64,000 bases of DNA, from NCBI GenBank assembly GCA_027422505.1, contig JAPQWV010000308.1, forward strand, positions 558,001 through 622,000, in the 5' to 3' direction. The notes under the pieces are model-generated. The model searched no databases and was not told where the DNA came from. It saw nothing but the letters and a program-made list of their open reading frames with translations. Source of the stretch: Craterostigma plantagineum (lineage: Eukaryota > Streptophyta > Magnoliopsida > Lamiales > Linderniaceae). Both the position numbers and the translations under genes were made by a program. This document shows positions 39,260-50,163 of this stretch, piece after piece (positions within the stretch are counted from its first letter, which is position 1; each line of letters opens with the position of its first letter).

Positions 39260-39641
39260 GTTTGCTATGGTGTCCACCTACCGTGAGCAACCACCGTGGG
39301 CACCATAAGCAAATCTCTATATTTTTTTGCATTTTTTTGATTCCCAGCAACGCCAACACCTCCGTAGACACTCTAATATCCATTGGTAACCTAAATCGCC
39401 ATTTCTAACACGTTAATTTTAAGAAAATCATCACATGGATATGTCGCCCACATGTGAATAATAAGTAGATGATTTTCTAAAAAATTAACGTGTTAGAAAT
39501 GACGATTTAGGTTACCAATGGATATTAGAGTGTCTAGGAGGTGTTGGCGTTGCTGGGAATCGAAAAAATGCAAAAAATATAGAGATTTGCTTATGGTGCC
39601 CACGGTGGTTGCTCACGGTAGGTGGGCACCATAGTAAACCT
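39258..39641. mobile_element. Near-perfect foldback element with 175-bp arms
   Basis: Left arm 39258-39432 (AGGTTTGCTATGGTG...GAAAATCATC) and right arm 39468-39641 (GATGATTTTC...CACCATAGTAAACCT) are reverse complements with only a few differences, around a 35-base loop. A (TA)n/(GA)n tract abuts the left end. A partial third copy of the terminal part lies at about 39767-39818 (TATGGTGCTCACGATGGTTG, ACCATAGCAAACCTC). No protein. This is a MITE or foldback transposon whose transcript would be a long hairpin. Confidence 0.85.
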
Positions 39642-39766
39642 CATGAATTTTTTATAAATCAGTGAATGAAAGATGTACAACAAAGGTTACGTGGGAGCTG
39701 AGAGGATCAATGGAGTTGATGACGGTGCTAGAGTGGAAGAAAAAGAAACGTAATGACGAAATCAGC

Positions 39767-39818
39767 TATGGTGCTCACGATGGTTGCTCACCGTGGTTGT
39801 GTACCATAGCAAACCTCT
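39767..39818. repeat. Partial copy of the foldback element terminus
   Basis: Short inverted segment matching the ends of the 39258-39641 element (GGTTGCTCACCGTGG and ACCATAGCAAACCTC), followed by a TA run. Confidence 0.6.
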
Positions 39819-40889
39819 CTATATATATATATATAAGACAACATTATAATAAGGACGTGAAGTACTTTTTGAAACAGGTTACTTTACATACTGCCGGTTA
39901 TCCATGCTTATGGATAGACCAAAAAGTTAACGCTGAATAAGTCCGTACTGGTTTAATTAATGCTTTTATTTAATAGTTTGTGTAAATATGCATTGTACTG
40001 TTTACCTGTCATTGGTTGGAATCCTCAAAGCTCAAGGTAGAATAAGTCTTAACGTCTGTATGTGTGGCGGGCATTTAGAAATTTAATATTATGTATAATG
40101 CATATAAAGAAAAATATTGTGTGTGTTTTTTTTATCAAAATATATGGATATCAGGGTTATCCGTTGTTGACAAAATTGTTTTGGATGGAGGACAAGAGAT
40201 CAAGTGTTCGTTTGCAAACTAATGGGAGAGTACCTAAATTGGTATGTTTAACATATGGACCAATTAACCTCATCTCCAATTTCTTCCCAGATATTGTCGA
40301 AAATGAATTAAATTGGTCATTCGTGTCCGTCAATTTAGACAGAAAATGACATGCGTCAATCTTGCAAGTAATCGCGTGCTGAACAAATTTCAATCATGTG
40401 CTCACCCGTGTCGTTTTCCATCATTCTATTTCACTTTATTTTATGGTCATCTTAAATCGTTCTTGGCTTTTGATTTTTTTCCTCTTTTCTTTCTCTGTGT
40501 TAAGGTTCTGTGTTTTTATTTATACATGGTCATCTTCAATGGTTCTGCGTGTTTTTGTTTATACATGGTCATCTTCAATGGTTCTGTGTTTTTCCCATTG
40601 GTATGACCCTCTCATACAGGCAACATCACTGCCAAATTCCAACATATACTCCAGCTTTCGTGTATTGTTGTCTTCTTTCTAACATATCCCACCTTGTATT
40701 ATACATATAAGCCTATATGTATGTATACATTTATATGTATATGGAAGATATCATGTCTTGGTTGAGACCGCGGGTTCTTTGTGTTAGCTAATAGGCCTTG
40801 CGAGTCTTCACAATTTGCTTGTCTTGGTTGTTTGTTTCTTGGGTACCAACTGGGTTAGCTAATAGGCCTTGCTAGTCTTCACAACTTGC

Positions 40890-43040
40890 TCGTCTTGGCG
40901 TCAAAGCCCCTGATTGGAACGAAAGCAACTACCATCTCGATATCTGCGATTCAACGGACGAGTTCTGGAAAAAGCACCTGAGAGGTGATGGCACCGGACT
41001 GTTTCAGATTGAGGAGATTATGCTATTTGCCATCAACGAGGGATCTAAGGTGTCCATCATCTGGAAAAAGATCTGCGTCGTCGATAAGCTTATACATTTT
41101 GACGAAGGGGTAAGTGGAAGTTAGCATATTAACGAATCCTGGATTTTATGTCATGATATTGACTGTTATCACCAAGTTATCTTTTAGGATGCAAAGAACT
41201 CCTCTCGAATGTTGAGGTCTCGATATGTTTGTTTACCTTTTTCATTTTCAGCACATTGTTTTGGTTTGTGTGGGTTTTTGTTGCAATGGCAACTTGTCTG
41301 TGTATGTAATGCTATTTTAATTCCAAGAGTTTATAATGAATGTTTTGTTTTCTCCAACATTATCTTTATAAACTTGAATTGTTTTCTCTCCTTTCGAAAC
41401 AATCGGTCGCTACGAATATGGTGACTGGTTTGGAGGTGCTGGATAGCTATATCTTCCAGACAAGATATCAGGACTCAACGCAGGCGTGCTTATTCGTTAC
41501 GACTACCGTTTGCCCGGAGATGAATCATGTGAGTGTTGGCGTCAAAGTCCCCAATTGGAACGAAAGCAACTACCATCTCGATATCTGTGATGTAATGAAC
41601 GAGTTCTGGAAAAAGCCGAGAGGTGATGACACCGGAATGTTTCAGATTGAGGAGATTATAGCGTTGCCATCAACGATGGATCTAAGGTGACCAGCATCTG
41701 GAAAAAGATCTGCGACGTCGATAAGCTTATGCATTTTGACAAAAGGGGTAAGTGGAAGTGAGCTTATTAACAAATCCTGGATTTTTATGTAATAATATTA
41801 GCTGTTTCACCAAGTTATCCTTTTAGGATGCATAGAACTCCTCTCGAATGTTAAGGTCTCGATATGTTTGTTTACATTTTTACTTTTTAGCAGATTGTCT
41901 TCTTATTAGAGTAAGGGTTTGTGTGGTTTTTGTTGCAATAACAGCGTGTCTGTGTATGTAATGTTATTTTGATTCCACTATTTTATAATGAATGTTTTGT
42001 TTGCTCCAACATTGTCTTTTTAAACGTGAATTGTTTTCTCTCCTTTCTAAACGATCGGTCGCTGCGAATATGGTCATCGAGGTGCTGGGTAGCTATATCT
42101 CCCAGACAAGATATCAGGACTCAACGCAGGCGTGCTTATTTGTTACGACTACCGCTTGCCTGGAGATGAATGTTGCGAGTGTTTCACGTTAAAGTCCCCG
42201 GTTGGAAGGAAAGCCACTACCATCTCGATATCTTCGATGCAATGGACGGGTTGGAAAAAACACTCGAGAGGTGATGGCACCAGACCGTTTCGGATTGAGG
42301 AGATTATATTGTTTTCCATCAACGAGGGAATTAAGGTGACCCGCATCTGGAAAAAGATCAACGATATCGATAAGTTTATACATTTTGATGATGGGTTAAA
42401 TGGAGCTTATTAACAAATCCTACATTTTATGTAGTGATATTAACGGTTATCACCAAGTTATCTTTTTAGCATGTAAAGAACTCCTCCCAAATGTTGAGGT
42501 CCTTATATTTTTGTTTACCTTTTTAATTTTCAGCACATTGTCTTCTTATTAGATTAAGGGTTTGAGTGAGTTTTTGTTGCAATAACAACTTGTCCATGTA
42601 TGTAATGCTATTTTGATTCCAATAATTTATAATGAATGTCTTGTTTCCTCCAACAGTGTCTTTTTAAATGTGAATTGTTTTCTCGACCTTTCAAAACAAT
42701 CGGTCGATGCGAATATGTTAACCGATTTGAAGGTGTTGGATAGCTCCAGATAAGATAGCAGGACTCAATGCAGGCATGCTTATTCGTTATGACTACCGCT
42801 TGCCTGGGTATGAATGCTGTGAGTGTTGGCGTCAGAGTCCCCGTTTGGAACGAAAGCAACTACCATCTCAATATCTGCGATGCAATGGAAGAATTCTGGA
42901 AAAAGCAGCCGAGAGGTTATGGCACCGGACTGTTTCAGATTGATGAGATTATGGTGTTTGTCTAAGGTGACCAGCATCTGGACAAAGATCTGCGACGTTG
43001 GTAAGCTTATACATTTTGACGAAGGGATAAGTGGAATAGG
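40890..43040 (+). repeat. Tandem array of about 640-bp units carrying a papain-like-family exon (copies 1-4)
   Basis: Four head-to-tail units. Equivalent exon segments (GTCAAAGTCCCC, TTGGAACGAAAGC, TACCATCTCGATATCTGCGAT, AAAAAGATCTGCGACGTCGATAAGC, TTTTGACGAAGGGGTAAG) begin near 40900, 41548, 42190 and 42829, spaced about 640-645 bases. Unit 1 lacks the 5' half of the exon. The units differ by small indels that break the frame in unit 2 (after ATTATAGCG), unit 3 (near the MNVASV segment) and unit 4 (near GGTGTTTGTC). Only this one exon and its flanking intron are repeated; downstream exons are absent, so the array is probably non-functional duplication. Confidence 0.8.
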
Positions 43041-43394
43041 AAATCCTGGGTTTTATGTAATGATATTAGTTGTTATTATCAAGTTGATCTTTATATCTCT
43101 TATCGTTTCCCCGTATCCATTTCTCTTTCACTTTCTTTTATGTCATCTTATTGGCTTTTGATTTGTTTTTTTCACTTTTCTTTCTCTGTGTTAAGGTTGT
43201 GGTTGTTTTTGTTTAGACATGGTCACCTCTACTGGTTCTGTGTGCTTTTCTTTAGACATGGTCATCTTTGTGTTAGCTAATAGGCTGGCTCTCCAAGGGT
43301 TACGTGTGTTTTTCTTTATCCACTGTTGTCTTGGTTGAGACTGCTGGTTCTATTTGTGTTAGCTACACGCAAACTGTTTTCTCCAACGGTATCT

Positions 43395-44515
43395 TTAAGC
43401 GAACTGTTTTCTCTCCTCTCCAAACAATCGGTCGCTGCGAATATGGTCACCGATTTGGAGGTGATGGATAGCTATATCTCCCAGACACGATATCAGCACT
43501 CAACGGAGACGTGGTTATTCATTACGACTACCGCTTGCCTGGAGATGATGCTGCGAGTGTTGGATGTCAAAGTCCCCCGTTGGAACGAGAGCCGCTACCA
43601 TCTCGATATCTGCGATGCAATGGACGAGTTCTATAAAAAGCACCCGGGAGGTGATGACGCTGCACCGTTTGAGATTGAGGTGATGATGGTGTTTGCCATG
43701 AACGAGGGATTCAAGCTTACCAGCATTTGGAAAAAGATCTGCGCCGTCGATAGGCTTATACATTTCGACGAAGGGGTAAGCGGAAGTGAGCTTATTAACG
43801 AATACCCTACCTAGCTTAATAATCAAATTATTTTGTTGTGTTACGGGCGATAAGATGCAAAATTCACGGATACACCGAGATACGCGAAAACGAGGTTCGA
43901 CAACGTGCGGGAAAGTATCCGATCATCGCAGGAGTTTGGCCCCACTATTCCTTGCAAACTTGTAGTACTGAGGTATGTTTACTTTGAATACATTCCACAT
44001 CATCTTCTCTCTACTTATTAATTGACTCGACAGAACTGATAAAAGAACTACACACCCGTCTTCAATGGTTATGATTATACTGTAATCAATAGGTTGTTGC
44101 TTATGGAGGGCCTACTGATGCTGAAAAATGTCTGAAGAATGCTAATCACTACGTTCAACTGCATGCTGTTTTGGTGATTGGAATTGTCAAAATTGAGCAC
44201 CAACCGTTTCTTATAGTACAAAATAGTTGGGGGAAAAAGAAGACTCACATCGGGATTATGCTAATTCCGTTCGGTTGCGTCGACATCTTCGCACATTTCT
44301 TCTTGGTGAATATAAATCTCGACCAATATCCATACACGGCAGAGGTATGCAAAACATTTTTTTTCTTCCTATACTTGCTTGAACTTCATATATTTGGTTA
44401 TATCATTTGAAGTTGTTATATGTTTTATATGCAGAATGGAAAACCTCGATTTGTGGCGGCGAAGGGTGATCGAAAGCGTAGGAATGTGGACGTGGGTGTC
44501 AGTGCTTCGGTTTGA
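43395..44515 (+). pseudogene. Divergent papain-like (C1A) protein gene, copy 5, acceptor of second exon lost
   Basis: Exon A (to 43775) reads SKQSVAANMVTDLEVMDSY ... CDAMDEFYKKHPGG ... HFDEG and ends at a GTAAGC donor. Exon B (to 43972) encodes KIHGYTEIREDE and AGKYPIIAGVWPHYS, aligning with the papain segment after the disulfide loop. Exon C (44093-44344) has GGPTDAEKC, LHAVLVIGI with the catalytic-type His, and FLIVQNSWG with the catalytic-type Asn. Exon D (44435-44515) ends NVDVGVSASV. The N-terminal region with the catalytic Cys (CGSCW) is not found in the window. The exon B acceptor is ACGG instead of ACAG and two extra bases (AG) follow, so the model is broken there. Papain relationship is inferred from the His and Asn blocks. 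Confidence 0.6.
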
Positions 44516-44557
44516 AACTAAATATTTGGCTGCTTATTTTGAACTTCCAATGTAGTT

Positions 44558-45240
44558 ATACAGGTTATCGAAACACAAAAGAGGAGTTAGCTTCTGTAAG
44601 TCCAACGAAGAACTGTGTTATCACCTTTTTTTTCTTTCTACAGGTTATCAGAACACAAAAGAGGAGATAGCCTTCTGTAAGTCCAACGAAGAACTGCGTT
44701 ATCCCTTTTTTTTCTTTATACAAGTTATCGGAACACAAAGGAGGAGCTAGCCTTCTGTAAGTCCAACGAAGAACTGTGTTATAACCTTTTTTTTCTTTCT
44801 ACAGGTTATTGGAACACAAAAGAGGAGCTAGCCTTCTGTAAGTCCAACGAAGAACTGTGTTATCCCATTTTTTTTCTTTATGCAGGTTAGCGGAACACAA
44901 AAGAGGAGCTAGCCTTCTGTAAGTCCAACGAAGAACTGTGTTATCACCTTTTTTCCTTCTTTCTACAGGTTATCGGAACACAAAAGAGGAGCTAGCCTTC
45001 TGTAAGTCCAACGAAGAACTGTGTTATCCCCTTTTTTTCTTTATACAGGTTATCGGAACACTAAAGAGGAGCTAGGTTATCGGAACACTAAAGAGGAGCT
45101 AGCCTTCTGTAAGTCCAACGAAGAACTGTGTTATCACCTTTTTTTTCTTTCTACAGGTTATCGGAACACAAAAGATGAGCTAGCCTTCTGTAAGTCCAAC
45201 GAAGAACTGTGTTATCCCCTTTTTGCTCGAAGAACACTCA
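44558..45240 (+). repeat. 81-bp tandem repeat (eight full units plus one 26-bp partial) with splice-site-like borders
   Basis: Units begin at 44564, 44644, 44724, 44805, 44886, 44969, 45049 (then a truncated repeat at 45075) and 45157. Each has a pyrimidine tract, a CAG (AAG in unit 3), a conserved core GTTATCGGAACACAAAAGAG that ends GCCTTCT (33 bases in most units; the first is one base shorter), then GTAAGTCC. One frame is open across the last units and reads YRNTKEELAFCKSNEELCYxLFFLxTG per repeat. It lies directly behind the last exon of papain-like copy 5. Confidence 0.9.
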
Positions 45241-45285
45241 AGGAAGTATAATCATGATACGCCAAGCTTTATCTACGATGGCTGA

Positions 45286-46545
45286 TAACATGTTGATCTT
45301 TATATCTCTTATCGTTTTCCCCGTATCCATTTCTCTTTCACTTTCTTTTATGTTCATCTTATTTGATTTTTTTTCTCTTTTCTTTCTATGTGTTAAGGTT
45401 GTGGTTGTTTTTTTTCATACATGGTCTCCTCTACTGGTTCTGTGTGCTTTTCTTTATACATGGTCATCTTTGTGTTAGCTAATAGGCTGGTTCCCGAGGG
45501 TTACGTGTGTTTTTCTTTATCCATTGTTGTCTTGGTTGAGACTGCTGGTTCTATTTGTGTTAGCTAATAGGCCTTTACACGCGAACTGTTTTCTCCAACA
45601 GTGTCTTCAATCTCTCCTTTCAAAACAATCGGTCGCTGCGAATATGGTCACCGATTTGGAGGTGCTGGATAGCTATATCTCCCAGAAACGATATCAGCAC
45701 TCAACGGAGATATGCTTATTCATTACGACTACCGCTTGCCTGGAGATGATGCTGGGAGTGTTGGACGTCAAAGTCCCCGGTTGCAACGAGTGCCGTTACC
45801 ATCTCGATATCTGCGATGCAATGGACGAGTTCTATAAAAAGCACCCGGGAGGTTCTGGCACCGTACCGTTTGAGATTGAGGAGATGATGGTGTTTGCCAT
45901 GAACGAGGCATTCAAGGTTACCACCAGCATTTGGAAAAAGATCCGCGCCGTCGATAAGCTTATACATTTCGACGAAGGGGTAAGCGGAAGTGAGCTTATT
46001 AACGAATACCCTACCTAGCTTAATAATCAAATTATTTTGTTGTGTTACAGGCGATATGCAAAATTCACGGATACACCGAGATACGCGAAGACGAGGTTCG
46101 ACAACGTGCCGGAAAGTATCCGATCATCGCAGGAGTTTGGCCCCACTATTCCTTGCAAACTTGTAGTACTAAGGTATGATTCCGTTGAATACAATAGGTT
46201 GTTGCTTATGGAGGGCCTACTGGTGCTGAAAAATGTCCAAAGAATAATGCTATGATACAGCGCTAGGTTGCATGCTGTTTTGGTGATTGGAATCGTCAAA
46301 ATTCAGCACCAACCGTTTCTTATAGTACAAAATAGTTGGGGGAAAAGGAAGACTCACATCGGGATTATGCTAATTCCGTTCGATTGCGTCAACATCTTTG
46401 CACATTTCTTTTCGGTGAATTTAAATCTCGACCAATATCCATACACGGCAGAGGTATGCAAAACATTTTTTTTCCTCCTAGACTTGCTTGAACCTATATA
46501 TTTGGTTATATAATTTGAAGTTGTTATATGTTTTATATGCAGATG
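45286..46545 (+). pseudogene. Divergent papain-like gene, copy 6, broken in exon C
   Basis: Second copy of the 43080-44450 segment, about 95% alike by eye. Exon A (about 45604-45979) is open and has a good acceptor (CCAACAG). Exon B (46051-46173) has an intact ACAG acceptor and reads AICKIHGYTEIREDE ... CSTK. The following intron is cut to 24 bases (46174-46197), too short for plant splicing, and exon C contains a frame change and TAG near 46263-46265 (copy 5 has an open frame there). The His and Asn blocks survive in another frame (LHAVLVIGIVKIQHQ, QNSWG). The last exon is missing: after the GCAG acceptor near 46542 the sequence diverges. Confidence 0.6.
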
Positions 46546-47089
46546 TCTTTCGGTTTAAACCTCCTATTATTAGTGTATCAACATTGCCGAAACCTTGTCC
46601 TTCTCTAACATTGGTTCATTATTATGAGCTTTACCACCATTTCATGGCCTGTTAAAAGCGACCTTCCAAATTCATGAACACTAACTAGCAAACGCTTATT
46701 CCTAAACTTTCCAAGGAAACAGCACCGGCCACTTCTTTTGTTCACATCGCTGAAGAGACTCGAGAAAAAACAATCGTTCTTCATTTCTGAATAATCTTCG
46801 CTAAGAATAGTTATAGGCGACCTCATCAATTTTTTACAACCTCATTTTTCAAAGTACAAAATCATTTCCTTGCGTTGAGCTTGCTATCATTAATAAGAGT
46901 TATTTATCACTATCCATAACCCATTTTGAAACTCTTATCTTTACTCTCATTTTCTTCATTCCCTCCCTTGCGTTGCAAGTGTCGTCATCGGCACAACATG
47001 AGTTGGTTATGGTGGTTTAGTTGGAGAAAATTATGTATTAAGGACAAATAAAAAATCGAGTTGATAAAATTAGCTTGCAACCATTCTTC
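46546..47089. other. Gap between papain-like array and cystatin-like gene
   Basis: About 540 bases, no gene recognised; probably the 3' flank of the minus-strand gene ending at 47090. Confidence 0.5.
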
Positions 47090-48084
47090 TCAATCTTTGA
47101 GATCAGCAGAACCACGAACGGGACCAGAATAAGCAGCATTGCCACAAGTAACACCGTTAGCATCACGGCACTCGCCTCGCTCATGCTCAAAGCTTAACCG
47201 AACAAAACAAAAACCAATGTCTCATGACCATTCATTCATTCATTCGGAAGGAGACGAGAGACATACCAAAAGTAGTGACTTCCTGGGATAAAACGGTCGA
47301 GAATCTCCTTACCCGGATCCTTGCCGTCCTAACATATCAAGAAATAAGGAAAAGGGTCAACATATTGAGGGAGTTAACAAACAACATCACAACTGATCAC
47401 AAAACAAGAAGAACACACCTTGACCTCACACAACAAAACCACATCTTCAAGTGTGACATTAACAACAGCTCGAAAGGTAAAAGACTTGTCATTTCCATCT
47501 TCCTTAGCCTCGAACGTTGGGCAGTGGTATATAATGAAATGCTCGTTGATCTTCATGAGCTTGACAAGTTTGAAATCTCTCCCCTGCATTCATACATATA
47601 TAAAACAGAATAAAATAACGACTGTGGAGTAGATTTGACAGAGAATGAGAGAGAAGAGTGGGGGGACCTTGGCACTGTTGAAGGCTTGTAAAGCTAACTT
47701 GACAACCTCTCCATGAGAAAACTCATACCTGTCCTCCAGGAGTGTCATCGACCCACCAAATTGGATACGTCTTCTCGGGGCCACAAACACATCACACATC
47801 TGCGCCCAAGAAATATTCACAAACTGATTCGCACAAAAAACCGAATAAACGAATAATCAGTACAGATACAACAGTACTTGGCGCATCAGTGACAAAGACA
47901 AATTTTCGCTTTCCACTTCAGATCCGATGAAACAGACGCTCGGATCCTCCTGCAGGCAAAAAGGGGGGAAAAACACAACAAGAAATATACAGCAAGCAAA
48001 TCTTATAAATTCGTCATTTGAATTAAAAATATCTAATGGATTTAGCAGCAATCTTACTATCTCGAATTCGTATCTGGATGACAT
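47090..48084 (-). CDS. Uncharacterised protein, possibly cystatin-fold
   Basis: Six exons: 48084-48058, 47949-47878, 47799-47668, 47583-47419, 47328-47267, 47192-47090, in phase, 186 residues. No signal peptide or membrane segment. The middle (EVVKLALQAFNSAKGRDFKL, then VKLMKINEHF, FTFRAVVNVTLEDVVLLCEV) resembles the helix and strands of phytocystatins, where the helix motif is LARFAVxEYN. The inhibitory QxVxG loop and the C-terminal Trp are not present, so inhibition of papain-like proteases is not supported. The last exon is Cys/Gly-rich (CRDANGVTCGNAAYSGPVRG). The final acceptor (TTAAG) is weak and another acceptor would give a different, hydrophobic tail. Function unknown. Confidence 0.5.
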
Positions 48085-48330
48085 GTCAGGTTGATTCGTC
48101 GCGTGTGGCTGAATAGAATCTTGGTTCAGAAATATATCATCAGTTTCATCTTCGCTGGAGCTTTCGTTGCATTGAAGGGAGAATAATTGTTACTGATTTG
48201 CTATAAACAATCATTTTTCAGAATGCGTTACGAATAGGATCGATCGCATTCAAGACAGTGACATATGTAATTTCTTTTTCTCCGGATATGAACTAATTTC
48301 GATGATTTTCTGGAATTTGACTTGTATGTG

Positions 48331-48430
48331 TTAACATAGGAATTTCGACGCATTAAGGGGAATATTAACTCTATGAGGGAACACGCAGAACTCCTAAGCT
48401 CTGTGCGTGATGATATCACCGAGTCCAAGG
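48331..48430 (+). pseudogene. Stray exon of a GOS12-type Golgi SNARE
   Basis: After an AG acceptor (ACATAG, 48340) one exon reads EFRRIKGNINSMREHAELLS followed by SVRDDITESK and a GTGAG donor at 48431. This is nearly identical to the central part of plant GOS12 (Golgi SNAP receptor complex member 1). No preceding or following GOS12 exon was found within about 1 kb, so this is an exon fragment or the relic of a lost gene copy. Confidence 0.75.
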
Positions 48431-48958
48431 TGAGATATTATTTTTATCTCAATATTTGCAAACCACTTTTCTTTTTGTAGCATCTCTACCTCAAATAAAC
48501 TATTGGCTTTCTAAGTAACCATTACATGTTGAGGTACGATGCTTAGATTATGTATGAACTCTTCTTCTTTTTTTTTTTTTCTCAGCTTTCTTTTCTGATA
48601 TATGCTTGCGGCGACTTGGAAGGTACATGTGATAATCGTATATGAACTACAAATATTCTTGTAATAACTGAAATGAGGTAGGTTCTCTTTTACTTTCGTT
48701 CTTCATGTAATAATGGCCTTCAAGTACGACAAATATTATTTCATATGAACCATAGTGTAAGATAAATCCGTATTGTACATGAATTACATCTACATTAGAT
48801 CAATATCTGTACTCAATCTTTGTATGCTTCTCTATGTACTACTCTCCTCTCATAGTCACCTTATGCATATACATAGAAACTGAATGATCTCCACTGATAA
48901 TGGTGGGGCTTTAGAGCAATGGAGTAAGTAATAAAAATCCAAGAAAGAATTGATCTTC

Positions 48959-50098
48959 TCAAGGTTGTCGAGCTTGAGACAATGACGGGGAAGAAGGTAA
49001 CGAAGAATGCTGACTATCTCTACGGTCAACGGAAGCTTCTTTACTCGTTATTTCCCTACTATTCGACTCATCCCTAGGCGAAACTTGCAAGAATGCCTTC
49101 ATAACATCGTAAACCGTAAATCCTATGGCAACAGACGGTACGACCTGGAGATTTTATGAAGATGGATCATAGATTTATAGGCAAATGTTCTCCGAGCAGA
49201 AAAAATGAAAGCAGAAAAAAAAAAAAAATCTTACCTTTAAGTAATTTATGCTGAGCCCAGAAAACAACTGCTTCCATCCTTGTGTCCTGACTATCATGGC
49301 AAGTGTTTCTGAAGTTCCAAGCATTGCACTGCTGCTTGTGGTCGAGAGGCGTTGGACCTGCAAATCCCGGGATTGTCGAGGACTTTAAATTTTACTACGA
49401 CGAATCAGTGAATATCGTATACGTTGGAAATATAATACACAAATATTTAAAAAATCTGCCTACAAACTTAGCTTTTAGGAGAAATGTTCGTTCAGCATAG
49501 TACTAGAGCCCAGGCCAAAGAGGGTGGTGTTACTTAGGTATGATTTATGAATCCTCAACACCACTCATTTAAGAAATTTACACGTCTAAGGCTAGATAAT
49601 AAATAAATCAGCATGGACGTGAGGGGCGTGGTGTCGGAAATATATTATATAATAAAATAATTACAAGTTTTAGCTAGCTTTTAGGTGAAGTGATCATTCA
49701 ACTGACCTGCATTTGTCGCCTGACGACATCGAGAGGGTAAGTGAAAGTCTGACCGAGAAGCCCCGCTATGGAACCACATACGAGCTTTACCGTAATGTCC
49801 TTCTTGTGATTTTCAGGGACGTGTCTCTTCATTTCTTCGTAGAAGTAAAATTTTAGCCCGGCGTAAGGAAATATCCCATACAGCGAAGGAGCTAGCAAAA
49901 ATCACTCAAGTAAGCCTCTTACCATTGTATAAAAAATCATCGAATAAGTTTACTCCAAAACCATGAGAGCGAACATACCGACACCACGATAGAGGCCTCT
50001 GAGGCCCGCCTCTCTGTATATGCTCAAGAAGCAATCACGGATTCCTTTGTACACTATTTCTTTGGAAGCTCGTGATTCAACCACCTACACTGTGTCGA

Positions 50099-50163
<65 letters not shown>

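Noticed and set aside
40062..40349. Plus-strand open frame as a gene upstream of the papain-like array
   Set aside because: Its translation has no recognisable domain and includes long AT-rich stretches; no splice link to the array was found.
44558..45240. CRISPR-like array
   Set aside because: Plant nuclear DNA, and the whole 81-bp unit is repeated with no unique spacers.
48228..48428. Minus-strand open frame overlapping the GOS12 exon
   Set aside because: It is a shadow of the plus-strand SNARE exon, which matches a known protein closely.
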